A stretch of 64,000 bases of DNA from Helicoverpa zea (taxonomy: Eukaryota; Arthropoda; Insecta; Lepidoptera; Noctuidae): assembly GCF_022581195.2 (NCBI RefSeq), contig NC_061474.1, forward strand, positions 4,402,001 to 4,466,000, read 5' to 3'. Positions 12,201 to 27,200 of the stretch are shown piece after piece. The notes below the pieces were generated by a model, which was not told where the DNA came from, made no database searches, and saw nothing but the letters and a program-made list of their open reading frames with translations. The first letter of the stretch is position 1; every line of letters starts with the position of its first letter. The translations under genes were made by a program, and so were the position numbers.

Positions 12201-15200
12201 GTCTGCATTCACAGTATGCGCATATTGGGATGCCAGAGCGTAGGGATTGTCTAAAGTGTAAAAAACTCATTTTGACATAATTGGTCACCCATCTATGGAA
12301 CAACCGCGAACAGTGCTACCACAAAATCAACATTTTAAATGGTCGACAAATGTGGCTGTTATTTTTCTACAAGCTCCATTGAATATCTAAGCAAATTGTT
12401 TAGATTTCATTGGTACTTCATACTGGATAGACTATAAGAGATCCCACTATAATCAAACCAGCTTCCAGGAGTGGTTTCACCCGCTTCCTATAGGAACTAC
12501 CCTACCCTACCCTATAGAACCTACTTCGCTTACCAGCATCATATAGCCTTCTTTGATAAATGGGTTGTTTAACACTGAAAGAAAATTTCAAATCGGCCGG
12601 GACTGCGGGATTGTTCGCGCGAGTTACCGCGGCCCTGGTACATAGAGGACATAAGAAGTAACATGGTTTTAGTCAGTAAGAGTCTGACACTCCCTCACGC
12701 TGCGGAAAGGGTCATTCGATGATTTTCCATAAAAAAGGAGTTCTTTCTGAGATTAGCGTGTTCAAGCAAACAAACTCTTCAGAATTGCAGTAGTGATAAT
12801 ATATCTATTTAGTAAGATTTGTGATGGCTCATTTGAATAGGGTGTGCAAGCTTACGGAGTTCTGCAAGACCTTCAAGACCTTCTTGTCATCAATATTTTT
12901 GCTGTACCAACTACAAGAATGTTGCTGACATAATTACATGACTGAGGATGACTTTTTTAATAGCCGATTTGCTAAACTTTAGGCTCCTAGATATCGCTGG
13001 TATTGTCAATTTTTTAATTGCTACTAGGTATTTGCTTGACAAGCTGGCGAAAATGCCATTAATTTGAAATTGATATTTCGCAATAACGGCCTACGAAATT
13101 AAAATTAATTTGCCATTTTCTGAATTACCTTGATAGACAATTTGCACACAATCAATTATTCTAATGTCTGTGACGTCCACCAAATATCAAGGTTTTCGAA
13201 AAAGTTAACTTTTCAAAACAAGTTCACGGTCAATTGGTTAAATTAGAACGAAAATGTTTTGTTTGTTAATCAGTTAATCGTCTGGCAGACAAAGTGACTA
13301 CCTTGTCTAATCTACATAGATAAAAAATTGGTTCTTTGTATAAAATCCTGATGAAATTCTACATACCTAATGTAGAATTTCATCAGGATTTTATTTAGTA
13401 GGCTAGACCCGCGGGAGACTTTAAGGCCATCGGCCATCCATCTGGGAAATTTCAAAAGACTAACACAAGGTGATTACAGCTTGCCGCACGTTGAGAAGAG
13501 GATACTAAAAAAAAAATTAAAGTATGCTGAAAATTGGGACTGATTGAACGTAATAAAATACAAAGACAAAAGCGACAAAATATGTCTATTTAATTTGAAA
13601 AACCTTTATACCTCTACAATGTCTACATACAGTTTACACAATACTACATGTATTGTGTATGTAAATAAATTAATATCACTCATTAGTTTTAAATGATTCG
13701 GACAATCTTTTTTATACGAATCAGAGTTCTAGGCTGATATTGAACTATACAAACTGACATCTTTTTTGGTGGGCGAAAATGGAAATAAAAGATCTGTCCC
13801 GATTAGACGCAAAAATCTTCTGATCGGAGCACAAACCTTATCTCATTTTTCGGTACTTACATGCTACCAAATTCTCGTCGTGGTGGCCTAGTGGGTAAAG
13901 GACCAAGCTCTCAAGTATGAGGGCGCGGGTTCGATCCCAGGTCAGGCAAGTACCAATGCAACTTTTCTAAGTTTGTATGTACTTTCTAAGTATATCTTAG
14001 ACACCACTGACTGTGTTTCGGATGGCACGTTAAACTGTAGGTCCCGGCTGTCATTGAACATCCTTGGCAGTCGTTACGGGTAGTCAGAAGCCAGTAAGTC
14101 TGGCACCAGTCTAACCAAGGGGTATCGGGTTGCCCGGGTAACTGGGTTGAGGAGGTCAGATAGGCAGTCGCTTCTTGTAAAGCACTGGTACTCAGCTGAA
14201 TCCGGTTAGGCTGGAAGCCGACCCCAACATGATTGGGAAAAAGGCTCGGAGGATGATGACATGCTACCCCATTCTAAACAAAGTTTTAAAGTAATCAAAA
14301 TATGATAAAAAAGCGACTTCTCTGAAACAATTTGATTACGGATCCATAAAAAATACTCGGAAAACATTACAAACGACCGTCATGTCGTAGGTTAATCACT
14401 ATCCAATGACTCTTTGTATTCAAATGTTAACGACTATGTAAACTAACGAAGTGGCAAGTCATTAACTAAGATATCCTTAGCTATTCTACAGTTGCTAGGT
14501 TTCCTAATAGCAGGTCTAAAATAAATCCTTAGATATTGATAAATACTTTCTTAAGTAAGACTAGAAGGACTAGTCAGACCTTTTCACTATTTTTCAGTTA
14601 ACAAATGCGCCAGTTTTCAGAATCTGGTTATAAGTGATATGAAAAGTAGGTGATGAATTATGAGTAACGTGATAAGTAGGTACGCGTTATTCCACGCGCT
14701 TCTCAGAGAGAGTCAGCAAACCCCATTTGGCCTCCTGGACCAAAGAGTACATAAAGGGGCTTCGGAAGAAAAATGGTGGGTTTTACGTCAGTTAGTGTCC
14801 GGCACTCCCTCACGCTGCACCTACCTACAGCAGAAAGATGTGTGTTCTTAACAGCATACTGTGTGTGCTGCTCGCGCGCTCAAACCAAATTCACGAAGTC
14901 GATGTGGTACACAGATATTCTTGAGCATGAGAAAGGACGAAAGAATATAGGCAACATTTCGGGTTCGAGAAGCAGTTTCCTCAGACGCAAATGCAACAGC
15001 TAGATATCAAATAACGAAGAAAATAAGCCAGGTTGAGCAGCTAAGCTCTAACAAATATCTCCAACCACCAGACTATTTTAGAACGCTGAATGCCATAATA
15101 GATCTTAAGAAGTCCAAACTCTAAAACGCCACAAAGACTCCTAAAACAAAATACTTTGACGAATGACTTCAACAATAATACTTTCGCTTATATTTTTTGC

Positions 15201-18200
15201 CAAACACCAGGCCCCGACAAGTTTTTCGTACTTCATAACTTTTCATTAATTTTTTTTTTTCAATTGAACATGTCAAAAGCCATCGTTAGCGCACGCATGC
15301 GCGAGCGCATCCGATACGTTTGTCAAAATGTAGGGTGACCAACATAGACGAATAAAAATAAGACTTTATTTTGATGGTTTGTGGATCGCTGATAGTTATT
15401 TTAGTCTAAGATCGAAATGTGTTTTTTGTTTACTAATAATGTTATAAAAATCTATTGATAGAAGTTTTTGAGATATCTAAACAAATCCGTAGGTACCTAT
15501 ATACATATCTTGACCTCAATCTAGCTACTGCATTGTTATTTTAGCGTGAAAATTAGCCTGGTATACCTATCTATTATGTATTTTTTACAGTTTTCTTTTG
15601 TCTAAGAAAACTTTTCTTCCGAAGTAGGTAGCAGTTTTATCACACATTGATCCCGTAATAAATTCCTATATATTCCTACGACCGACTTAGTCACCCTACC
15701 GAAACGTCCTCAATCATTAATACAAACGCCCGCTAGATGGCGTTGACAAGCTCTCGTTTATCAAAACAATAATTAACAAATAGCAACACCTTATTTAGCC
15801 ACGTTAACAGTTGTAATTAATGAACTTGTAGGAATTCTAGATATTTTTCGAAATAGACTACAAAGAAACGTTAGTAAACCATTTTTTTGCCCTGTCTATA
15901 ACGTTTTGACTAATGCACTCAAAATAAACTTAAGAGGTAAAGTTTGATACACGTGCATTCTGACGACCACAGACTATAAAATATATAATAAGCCACGGGA
16001 ATTTATCTTAGATTTATTTTATTATTAATACTTAATCATTTGTTTATGAATTACTGTCCCTTTTTTAAAAAACTGCATGGAAAATTCGTGTAGTAAGTTC
16101 TTGAGAGACAGCTAGACACAGTCCACCATTTTGTTCCAAAAAATGTGATAAATGTAGAATAAGTCTGAATGAGTGATTTTGAACCATCTGCCAAATAGTT
16201 CGAACAAAGCCTAAACTAAATTTGGTTACGATTAGTGACAGACAGACATTCTTGAGTTTCAAAATTATAACGAAAAGTGGCATTATTTTTTATAATACAC
16301 TAGGTATTGATATGTAGTGACATAGGCATAATTCTCGTTTACCTAAAACCAAAAAAATCAAAAATTACAATAACTTTTAATAATGTGGTATGACGCGTGA
16401 CGGATTTACGTAGGTTATTTACTTTTAAATTAAACTCAATCTTTTACAGATTTGATAATAAGAATAATATTAAAAGTTTTCTGATGGCCGTAGCATTGCA
16501 ATTTCGTTTACCTGAATATTACAACGATTTCAATGTGTTATTATTTTAATAAAAACCCTGAAAATTTTACTGCACTCTATTCGCTAACTCAAAAAAGTAT
16601 AAATCGAAAAAAGAACACATAGATATATGCCTGCAGCCAAGAATCATGTAGGTTTGGTATGACTGGAGACCAACCTGAGATTTTTCCTTCATTATTGTTT
16701 TCAAAATGTGTACCACGTCGGTAAACACGGTGACTTGTGTCAAATGCGGGTCTTACTTTTACCAATAAAAAATACATCACAGCATTCACAGCCTGTCAAC
16801 CTTTTTGTATACCAAGTATCCCCAACATTGGTCTCCATAAGCAAGCAACTTGCGTAAAGCCGTTCATGCATGACGATTCGCCAATTAAATTATTTGAACC
16901 AATCAACGTCCCTCATTGCCGCTCGCCATTTGAAATTATAACGTTTATACGCGATAAGAAATTAAGAATAATAGTTTGACCGTTACGAATCGTTCCTAGA
17001 ATCATTAAATCTTTGTAATTTAAGAAAAATCGATTGGGTAAGTTTTAATTATTGATTTTTTATTTTTGTACCTGCCTAAAGATCTATTTCATTAGCCAAT
17101 ATCGCACTTAATAACTGAAATATCTAAATATTTCCAATGTTTATCTTGCATCGATCGGGTGGGTTAGTTTCATTAGGCTATGGGTCATTCGCCTGAAAGA
17201 CTGAAAAAATTGTTTGTAAAGCGTCAAATTACTATACATAGGTGTCCCACTGTGCAGATGTGACATATAATAAAATTAAAAAGCTAGAAATTCAAGTCCA
17301 GAAAATTTTGCCACCTTCTGCTGTCTAACGGCCATTTCAGTACAACAAGTCAACAGATTTGCTTACCAGAAATAGATATTGAAATTTTTTTACTGATATC
17401 GTACTAGTGTCAAGATTCTATCTCAATTAAGCAACAACGAATAGATGTGCCATAGAAATCAGCACACAATCACGGTACAAACATTTCTATCAACCGAAAA
17501 AAAAACTGTAATGGCGTTACATATTCGTCAAAAGGCACAAAATACATGCATATCGCTGCATGCATCAAATGCACCGTGGCTGTATCGAATTCGATGCGTA
17601 CGATAGCACTCGAGTGTTTCATTGGGCGCCCACCAATCAAATAATTGTCGCTAATCTACCCGACACGGCACAATCGATTTATTTACCGATTATTATTATA
17701 TCGATTGATTAAGGACACACGTTCCGATTTTTTGTGCGGAGTTTGAGAGTGAAATATCATTTTTACGATTTCTTTAAAAAAATATAGGTATATAGATTAC
17801 GTTTTTAATAAATTATATATATTTACACTATATGTTCCATGGTAACCCGATTTTTTATGTATTTAACATTCATGATTTTTGAGAAACGATGGATAGATTA
17901 TGTGAAAATCAACATGGCTGGAAAGAATGTTACTTTGTTGAATTTGAATGTTTGTGAAAGATGACGGCACATAAAAGAGTGTGGAAGGAGAAAACATTTT
18001 GGTCAACTCCAAATAAAATGGGATAAGGGCAGGAGATGATGATGATGAATTTTCATAATTTTAACACGCCTGTACCCATGGATACGTGCAACATAAAGGC
18101 TCTTCAAAATGATGCTTTTTCCATAGTCTCTCAAGTTTTTTTTAAATCAAACCATGCAACTTCTACAGTCATAAACAAACACAACACCTAAGGCTTTACA

Positions 18201-21200
18201 CTAAGTAGGTCCTATATCCTCACTATTTGTTCACCAGTAAATCATATCAAACGTCAATTTAACAAGCTGAGCTGAGAATTTTTATGTTATCGACAAGTTT
18301 GGTCAGGCTGTATGTTATGCGTTTTAAATTAGCCATTGATGCGAGTATCGATTATAATTGGAGTTAGTATCGAGTTGTGACAGTCTTAACTACTTATTTA
18401 TTGATTTAAAGTATGGTTTTAATGTCATGTGTCAAAAGAGTATTCAATCAAAGAGGTGGGATATGATGTAGAGCTGGCAAGTTTGAAGACATATTTAATT
18501 TTCGAATGTAAAAGGAAAATGGTCCTTCGACATGTAAATATTTACTAATCAGTGCCTTCGATACCAAAACAACAACATTGTTCTGATAAATATCTATCGA
18601 GATCTAAGTATTTTTTTTTTCAGTTACCTATATCCTACACATGACAGAAGAATTGTAAACAAAACAGACAAAAAATGTGGATAGGTACTTTAAAAATGTG
18701 TGTAGTTTGTAAGTGTGAACTTGCTTGGAGTTGTAATTAGTAGATAAATAATTAACCACCTTATACCAAAAAGGAGGAGGTTCTCAATTCGTCAAAATCT
18801 TATTTTTTTACAATTTACGGTTAAGGGAAAATGGTACCGCTATAATACAGCGTTAGCTAACATCAAAACGAATGTAATAAACTCACTTTCACCCTGGTGA
18901 CGTTAATTGAAATTCCAATACAATTAGAAATACTTATCAACAGCGAAAATTAGCCGCCATTAGAAGACATAAAAAATAAATACTACCGGTGTTTTTCAAA
19001 TAACCACAGCACACGTAACTACTGAGAAAAATATAATTATTTTAATAGACAAATTATAATCCCTCTCCGATTTCTAACGAACTATGGAAACTGCAATATT
19101 GAGCCTATGCACACACTGCAGTAGGTACTAAATAGTCGGGTGACTGTTGGCCCGATGATGGTTGAAAATAAAATACTTAATATATTTTTGAAAATCGGGA
19201 ATTCAATCAATGTTTTAGTCAAACTCAAAGTATTTATTATTTGTAAAACATAGGTAAAAGTATAATGTAGTTCTTAAAAATAAGTATAGCTTATTTATAA
19301 TTTGTAAAACAAAGGTTAAAGAAAAATGTAGATCTTAAAAATAAGTATAGCTATGTTCTGTCTATGGTAAGACGTACAAATATAAAAAAAAAATCACTTA
19401 AAAGATACGGTAGCAGAATAAAAATTATAAATTATTAAAATTAAAAACTTGAATGAAACATGGAAATTACTCGTTTAAAAACTCATCGACGGTGTAGTAG
19501 GTAACATTTCTCAATTAGATTTTTTTTTTAAGTTTTCTTTAGTCAATCCGATACCGGTCAAATACCTGATCGTTGTTTACTTGTGTACTTGAGTTCATCT
19601 ACTTGCTGATTTCAAAAGGCCATACCAACTATCAGTCGACTAAAAGTTGGTATTGTGCACATACTCTTAAACTTCCCGTATCATATGCACATTGCTAAAT
19701 AAGTGCAGAAATTAAATAAATTATATCAATTTCTTGTTTGAATCAATTTTTGCTAAATACGGGAGTATTAGGACCAATTTCTGAAGTGTAAGTGGCTGTC
19801 AAGCTGCCTATTAGGTGCATTGGATAGAAATCGGTATGCTGTGGTCGCAATGCAATTATAGATGCCGGCCGGTCGCAAGAATCTGCGGGTTATGTTGAAA
19901 AATACGCTAGTTATCCGTGTGAACTGGGCCTAGTTTAGTGTTGTCGTGTGGGAAATCTGTTTAGGACTAATCATGTTTTAGGGTGGCAGGATTCAATTCT
20001 GACCATGAAATTATGTATATTTTCAGAACGTGCATAACCATTTCTATTACAATAAACGAACGAGGACATGCCAATAATAATCCTGAAATTTTCTTGCGGT
20101 TTAAAGTCGTTTAAATAAGTCTATTTCCAACACAACGGCTCACAAGTAAGTGCATAATTTGAACTTAAACACCGCAAGTGAAAATACCATGAAGAAATGT
20201 GAGCCCTCTGCTCTGAAAATGGCAAAAGGTCAGTTAGTACGAACTCCCGTTACGTAGATACGTCTGCAATAATGACTGACACCCAATTAAATGTGGCTGA
20301 TAACCTCGAGAACTCGAAAACTGAGACCAGTGGCCTTTATCAGTATTTAAATGTTAGAATAAAACCTTTTTGCTAATGCTGGCTGGATGGTTGTGAAAAT
20401 CGTACAAGCCCTCAAGTCAGTTTTCAAATTCTGAACACAGTCTTTCGTATTTCGAATTGAGAATTCAATATTTCATCATTGTGATTCTGCTACGACTTAT
20501 TTGATGAAAAGAGGTTAGTCGTCAAATAAACTACTCAATTTCTTTCAAATAAAGCATCCGATAGTTTTTATAATTTAACTGTTAATTTAAAACTCCAACT
20601 ATAGTAAGGATATAAAATAGGCTTTATTTACACCACAATTATCACTATAATTTTCAAACGCAGCTGCGTAAATCCGTCCGCTTTGCATAAAGAAATTGGC
20701 ATTACGATCCGCATACCTAGGCAAACCAAGGTGCCGCGGTATGATGTTATCAGTGTCCAGATGAATGCTACTGTCCACTAGATTTAACACCTTATAGTAC
20801 CTCTTTTAAAGGGCTGAGAAAAATCGATATTCTTAAGGACCAATCGATTACAGAACACCCCTATTATCCGCATCTCACCTACACCCGGTCACACAACTTT
20901 TATAATAGACCTCCGCTCTTTCATATAATAAATAAAAAATACCAACCGCCCCCCATAGCGAGATATTGAAATTCACCAATTAAATTGAACAGTAAAGCTT
21001 AATAAATTTCAACAAAAAGCGTCCGCCATGTTTCCGGATAGGGAGCATCATTACCGTATTTATTAGTTGCAGCATTAAACCGTCCTCAACACTCAACTGT
21101 AATGGCAACCGAAAAACGTTTAATGTGGTATGTGAATTGTGCCCAAATGCGTCCACACGCCGACAATATTAAATAAATAATTACACATTTGTCAGATAGT

Positions 21201-24200
21201 CCTAAAAAGCGAAATGTCCGCGTCGGGCTGGTCGCCATATTTGGTGCGCTGTGGCGGCCAGTGAGCATGTGCAGGTGAGCGCCAATTACCGGGGAGCGCA
21301 AAAAGCGCGCGCGGACAAATTGTGAAATTGTAAACGTGTGCGCTTTTGAGCTTAGCCAACCAACCACCAACCTCTTCGCTCTGACCTATTAACGCAAGAT
21401 GGACGACGCTTTGTTGACACCAATTTATGTTTGCATTCTGCATTTTGACTAACTGAAATTACTTTGCATACTTTTTGCTGTGACTGCTGGTTATTTTGTT
21501 AAGGAACAATTTATTGGTCTATGGTTTCATTGGTCGTGAGGTTCATTTGTTTTAAGCTGATCACGCGATTATAAACTTTAGAAAAGTTGTTATGATGTTT
21601 TCAGTGTGATTTTTTGTCATCATTTCAGGCTGAAAGTAGTTTTATTTTTCGATTGATTTTATATTTCTCGTCATATAAGCTTTGAAGTTGCACTTCTGTT
21701 AATAACTTCTGAAATCTTGCACTACTTTTATTAAACAGTTTGATAATGAATACCGGATTAATTTCAAGGTATGACGTCTCACACTTTGTAATCAACAAAA
21801 TAACTGAAACAAGGTTAAAATCAAAAAAGGTAAAAAACCCGACATTTTCCATTACAAATAATTAAGTATCTTTATGTTCGGTATTTAATTGTAGTTAATG
21901 TCCCGACATACTGATGACAGAATTTAAAAATATACACAATTAACTTTAATCGTGGTAATTAGCCGTTGGAACAATCAGAAGGATGTTAAATGTTGGGTTT
22001 GCGTCATTTTCTGTGTTCTGACAACGGTTACTGAGTACACACCTTTATTTATTACGAATTATAACCTTCATGGAACTAACAACACGTTTGTTCTGCGTTA
22101 CGGAATTACGTGAAAGGTATATAAAGGTGCATTTTAAATAGAAAGTTCATTTCGTACATCAATTTTCAGTGTTCAGCCGTTTTGAAAGTGATAAAAGTCA
22201 CATACTTAATAAGTCTATGTCTATTCTAAACGTTTATAGCTCTAGTTCCATCTACAATTGATGATTTTTATATTTTATTCTTCCCTTTGTCAAAACATCA
22301 ACTCAATTCCTCCAGTGCAGACAATAACACGAGTTTTAATTACAGAAAAACACGTTATTTTATTATAACCAATAATCTAGTCAGCAGTAAAATGACAAGA
22401 GTAATGAAATTGTTCAATTTCCTCCCACAACGCCACTCAAACCGAAAATTATTGCCAGTACTTCTGCGAATTCTTTTTATGTCTTAATTATCTTGAACAT
22501 GGAGGGCTCGTAAAACAGCGCCACCCCCTTCTGTAGCATCAGCCTGTGATTAACAAACAATAACCTCATAATAAATTATAATTAATATTTTCTGAATAAA
22601 CAATTTCATACTCCGTCATCTTATAACGACTGCCGCGGGTTTTATGGCCCGACAGGCATGTATTTGGAAGAGATAATAAAATAAATTGAATGGACATATT
22701 GAGTGTGGTTTCTGTGTTATGGCTGCGTGGTGTAATCTTCAATCTTTATAATAACGCTAGAAGATGAAATGTATCAGAAAATTAAAAGCCAATTATAAAA
22801 TTAAAAGAAAATTTGTTGTGTTATGGAAACCATTTCTCATCTAACATTAATATTAAGTATTTCTACGCTAAATTGAAAAAAAAAATGGCTTAGTGACTTA
22901 TATATAGGAGGTACAGGATATAGGTACAGGAATTATGGGAAATATGTAAATAATTAGGTACTACTTATACTTAAAGAATTTGGAACTCCTTAAATATTAA
23001 TACAACTTAAGCACTTCACTCATTCCACATCTTCCCCCATTATTCAAAGTAGAAGGAATACAGAACATAATGATCGTATCCTAATTTAGCTTAGAGCAAC
23101 TGGTTCGTTCATATAAATAGCATCGACATTGTTACCAGGCCTTATAAGTCCGAAGTGCTGAGCTATTAATTGTCCACAGACTATAAGAAGCGATCTAATT
23201 GTCCACCATTCATTCATTCACTCCCAATCCGGCCCTGCTCACGTCTTCAGTACCTACGGTAATTAGTGAGCGACGCTTCTTGACTCGAGCCGAACTCATT
23301 CAATTCAAAATTATGCAACTTACATCCATTATCTTTTTATTGCCAACCTTTTTAATGACGATCGGAGAGTATGACAGCTCGTAACCGCCATTTAATTTTC
23401 GTTACCTACTCTTAATTGGTTTATATCAAGAACAATATAATAGATCATACGTCTGACCAGTATTTTGTTTCACGGACCCAATGGAGCGTGAAATTTTTTG
23501 CACCAAATCCCGTTTTGAGTGCATCTAATCATTACTGACATTTTATAGTGAGGAGAATGCGATAATACGTGTTATTAAGTGCGCCATAATAATCGATTAA
23601 TTATTTTTAATTTGTAACAATGAGTGACTTGAATGCTAGTATTAGCGGTATTAGAAATAATTGTTGCCATGTAACGATGAAATAGACATTAGACCTCAAT
23701 TTTAGAGATACGAAATGGCGACTGTTATTTTATTTATTTACTTTTACAGACTCTATATAAAACTACAGTGGGCTTGCTGGAGGGCAACAACAATTAAATT
23801 AACTTTTAAAAGAATACCATTCCAGTTCATAATCGATACAATCGAATGGTTTATTAATGCGAATAAGAAACTTTTTCCTCATCAAACAGCCTATTTGAGT
23901 GAATACATCGTTAAAAATGCCCTTAGCCTTTATAAAATATGCTCTATTTGGAAAACACTCCATAAAATGCCGTGTATAATCCTATAATTGTTCGATTTTC
24001 CAAGAATTGCTAGAAAAACATTCTTGTCGAACGGGCTAGTGGTGCATCAATAATGCTTATTTACCGGAAAATGGCTAGAGATCGCATTTTCTTGCTAATT
24101 AGTCCAGCGTGTCGGTAATTTTAAAGCGATTACTGATGGATAACTAACACGCTGGCGTGCCATGAATTCTGCGTGTCATATCACCGGCAAATGTTACATT

Positions 24201-27200
24201 GTACGTATTTATATTGACACTCAACGCTGTTAGGAAATGTAATTGTTCCGTCCATTTAAACTGTCCCATTGTTCTGCTTGAAGAAAACGCAAGCTTAAAC
24301 ACCTCCTTCTTACCTTGTTTGTATTTGAAATTAATAGAAACATTGCTATTATGACTTTGACTGCATTTTAATTATCTGTAAAGCGTAGCACGTTCAATAA
24401 ATGGTTAATTAATTTACTCCAGGTGGAGCATAGATAAGCAACAAAGTCGCCTCACATTTTTTACGACTAGGTACAAAATAGTAAAGCAAATGACAACAAA
24501 ACAGTTACGTAGCTTAAAGAAATGCGCTTAACGGCTTTTAAAGTATTTATTCAGCAGAAAAACGAGCGAACACAAAGTAATTTATTCAATAACAAACAGA
24601 GATTACAACAATCCAATTAAATCGCGACATTGACAACTAAATCCTATTAAGTAGCCCAAACGGCGCGCTTAATTGGCGGCCATTACACAAAATGCTCTAT
24701 GGTCTGTCATCGCTGCACAAAATGGCGCGCGCGGGAAAATAAATACGTTTAGAGATGGATATTATATCTTCATTAACGTTCGGTAGCGAGCATTGATATG
24801 TCCGCAGGTGGGGGCTATTGAAATTGTTGTATTTTATCACCGGAGCGCCGCGGATAGGCATTCTCGGGGATAGTCTTCGCCTTATTGCCTTCTGTATAGT
24901 TCGGATGTATTGAGTCGTTGAAGGTCGACTCGGGAAAGTGTTATTTTTATTTTATAGGCGTTTTGTTTATGATGGTTATTAGCAGCCAATAGAAGCAGCC
25001 AGGCTACTAATATAATTCTGGTGTTCGTTAGCAGACATTCCTCTAGGGTAGATATTCTCAACAATTAACTCATGTTGCCCATTGACTTTCTAAGTAGGTA
25101 CATAACTTCAAGTTTCAACTTTAATTAATTGATGTATCCTTTCTTACGGATTATTTAGTTAATACATGACTAAGAAAATAAATAGGTACAGATATCAACA
25201 AAAGGTGAAAATCCAGATGATAGAGGATTAATAAAAAGCTTTTGTTAACTTTAATTTTTCAAGATCAACTAGGAATTATGAACTATCATCCATGATAACA
25301 ACTAAACAATGTTTTGTATGTAAATACAGGTGAATGTTTACATAATAGGGTCACCCAAAATTCATTCATGATATTCATTCAAATGCTCTTGAAAGGAAAT
25401 TGAAATATTTACATGCGAATTGATTTTATTACGTAAAACGCATTTAAATATGCAATCAAGTGTACGCAGGTTAATTATTATTCATTATATAATTTATATT
25501 GATTAGGTAATTAAATTAGGAGCTTTGTTTAGTCAACTTAATGCATAAGAAAATTTTGGAGTGTTCCTGATCTCTCTCCGGTCGTGTCGGATTGCTGTCC
25601 CATCGGTATATGAGCACCTGTGTCTGTCTGTCAATTTTAGTTTGTTAGCTGCCATCATTAAACTGCTAAATCAGTTGTAACAAAATTTTGAAGTATGTAA
25701 GTATGTGCTTCCCTCATCTAATGAAACCTTACCTACTTATAATGACGTAATACTCTTTATTCTAAAACATACAGACAAAAGAAAGCTTTTACTATATCAA
25801 TGTCATGATTTTTTGCGGTCACCGTCGATCTTATTACACATCCGTATCCTCACTAATAAATCACATACATGGTTTATTGAACACCATATTGTTATTGCTA
25901 TATTCTGCATTAATTGCCTTCTTTTACATGTAATCTTAGCTATGCGCTTCACTGCATACCTATATTTGCACTAGTACACTAATATGATGTAATTTTGTCT
26001 AGTTCTATTACCTAACTTGACTAAAAAACATTTTAAAATTATTTATTTAACGAATCATCAGCAGAAAGTTTAAAACAGTAGACACTAAAAACAGTAATAA
26101 TCGAATCACTTCAACAAAATAATAAAAAACAACCACATTATTACGAGAACTAATTAAAATTTGAATTAATCGATTGATTTGGCAGTTAATAGGCTCTTTA
26201 GTAGCCGGAAGTGAGACAATAGGCCGGACTATAGTGCGATTATACAGTCCAATGAATCGATGTTTTAATATTCAAATCGATTGAAACGATTCAGCATTCG
26301 ATGTTATCCGGCTAATGACACCGCACTGGCTTTAATTAATGCTGATAACAAAGGACTGTAATTTATGTTAATTTATACTAATCGTGTTTTGTTATTGTTT
26401 GTTTATCGTAAGTGGATTCAGTTTTGTATGGTTTGTTGGTAAAATATTTGGTTTGGATGAAGAGACGTCGCATAATTTTGTATAATAGGTTCTTTGCTAA
26501 TTACTTGATGCCTAGAACTTTCGTGCTTCTAAAATAAACGGCACTACTTAACGGTCACAGTTTCCACCAAATCTATTTGAATCACACTCATGCAACATTT
26601 ATTTGTAGGAATGAATCGTGGATCATAGAAATGCCCTACCATTGATTTCTATGATATGAAGATAAAGATTGAAATTTTCGACAAAATTCATATGGATTTA
26701 ATAGGTTTTTTTACATATCAAACTGTCCTGAATACTTCATGAAATGCCCACTTACGGACACAACTAATGCGCATTATAGCTCATTAAACGCAGTAGAAAA
26801 ATTAGTTAAATTCAATCTCCAATTGCAAATCAACGGATAGGTTATACCAATCCATCGTTACCGAGCTCTATCCTAGTTCTACCATCAACCGTAATACCAG
26901 GCCATACCACAATTTCAAAACCCACCCAGGTGGTCTGCCACAGATACCCACAAACCCTAGGTTTAACACCGAAACACGAGATTACAGCATAACGGCCATT
27001 TTGGCTAACAACCGACACATAACCTCTAAAAGTTTCAAAAGCTCTTCCTGTCTAAACATGGCGGTTGTAATTTTAAACGTCAATAACTGTGCCAGCCATA
27101 GACGTAATATTGTGGTGCCAGTTCAAAATGACGTTTTCCACGCTCGATGTGGGTAGTTAAACTAATGTATGAATTTCACACTGAATGATGACTAGGAAAC

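Noticed and set aside
12488..12505. Telomere-like ACCCT repeats
   Set aside because: Insect telomere repeat is TTAGG (CCTAA); this is a short run within a Helitron-like fragment.
13885..13945. Possible tRNA gene (A and B boxes)
   Set aside because: The boxes belong to the SINE head, which continues into a SINE body and is flanked by a target duplication.
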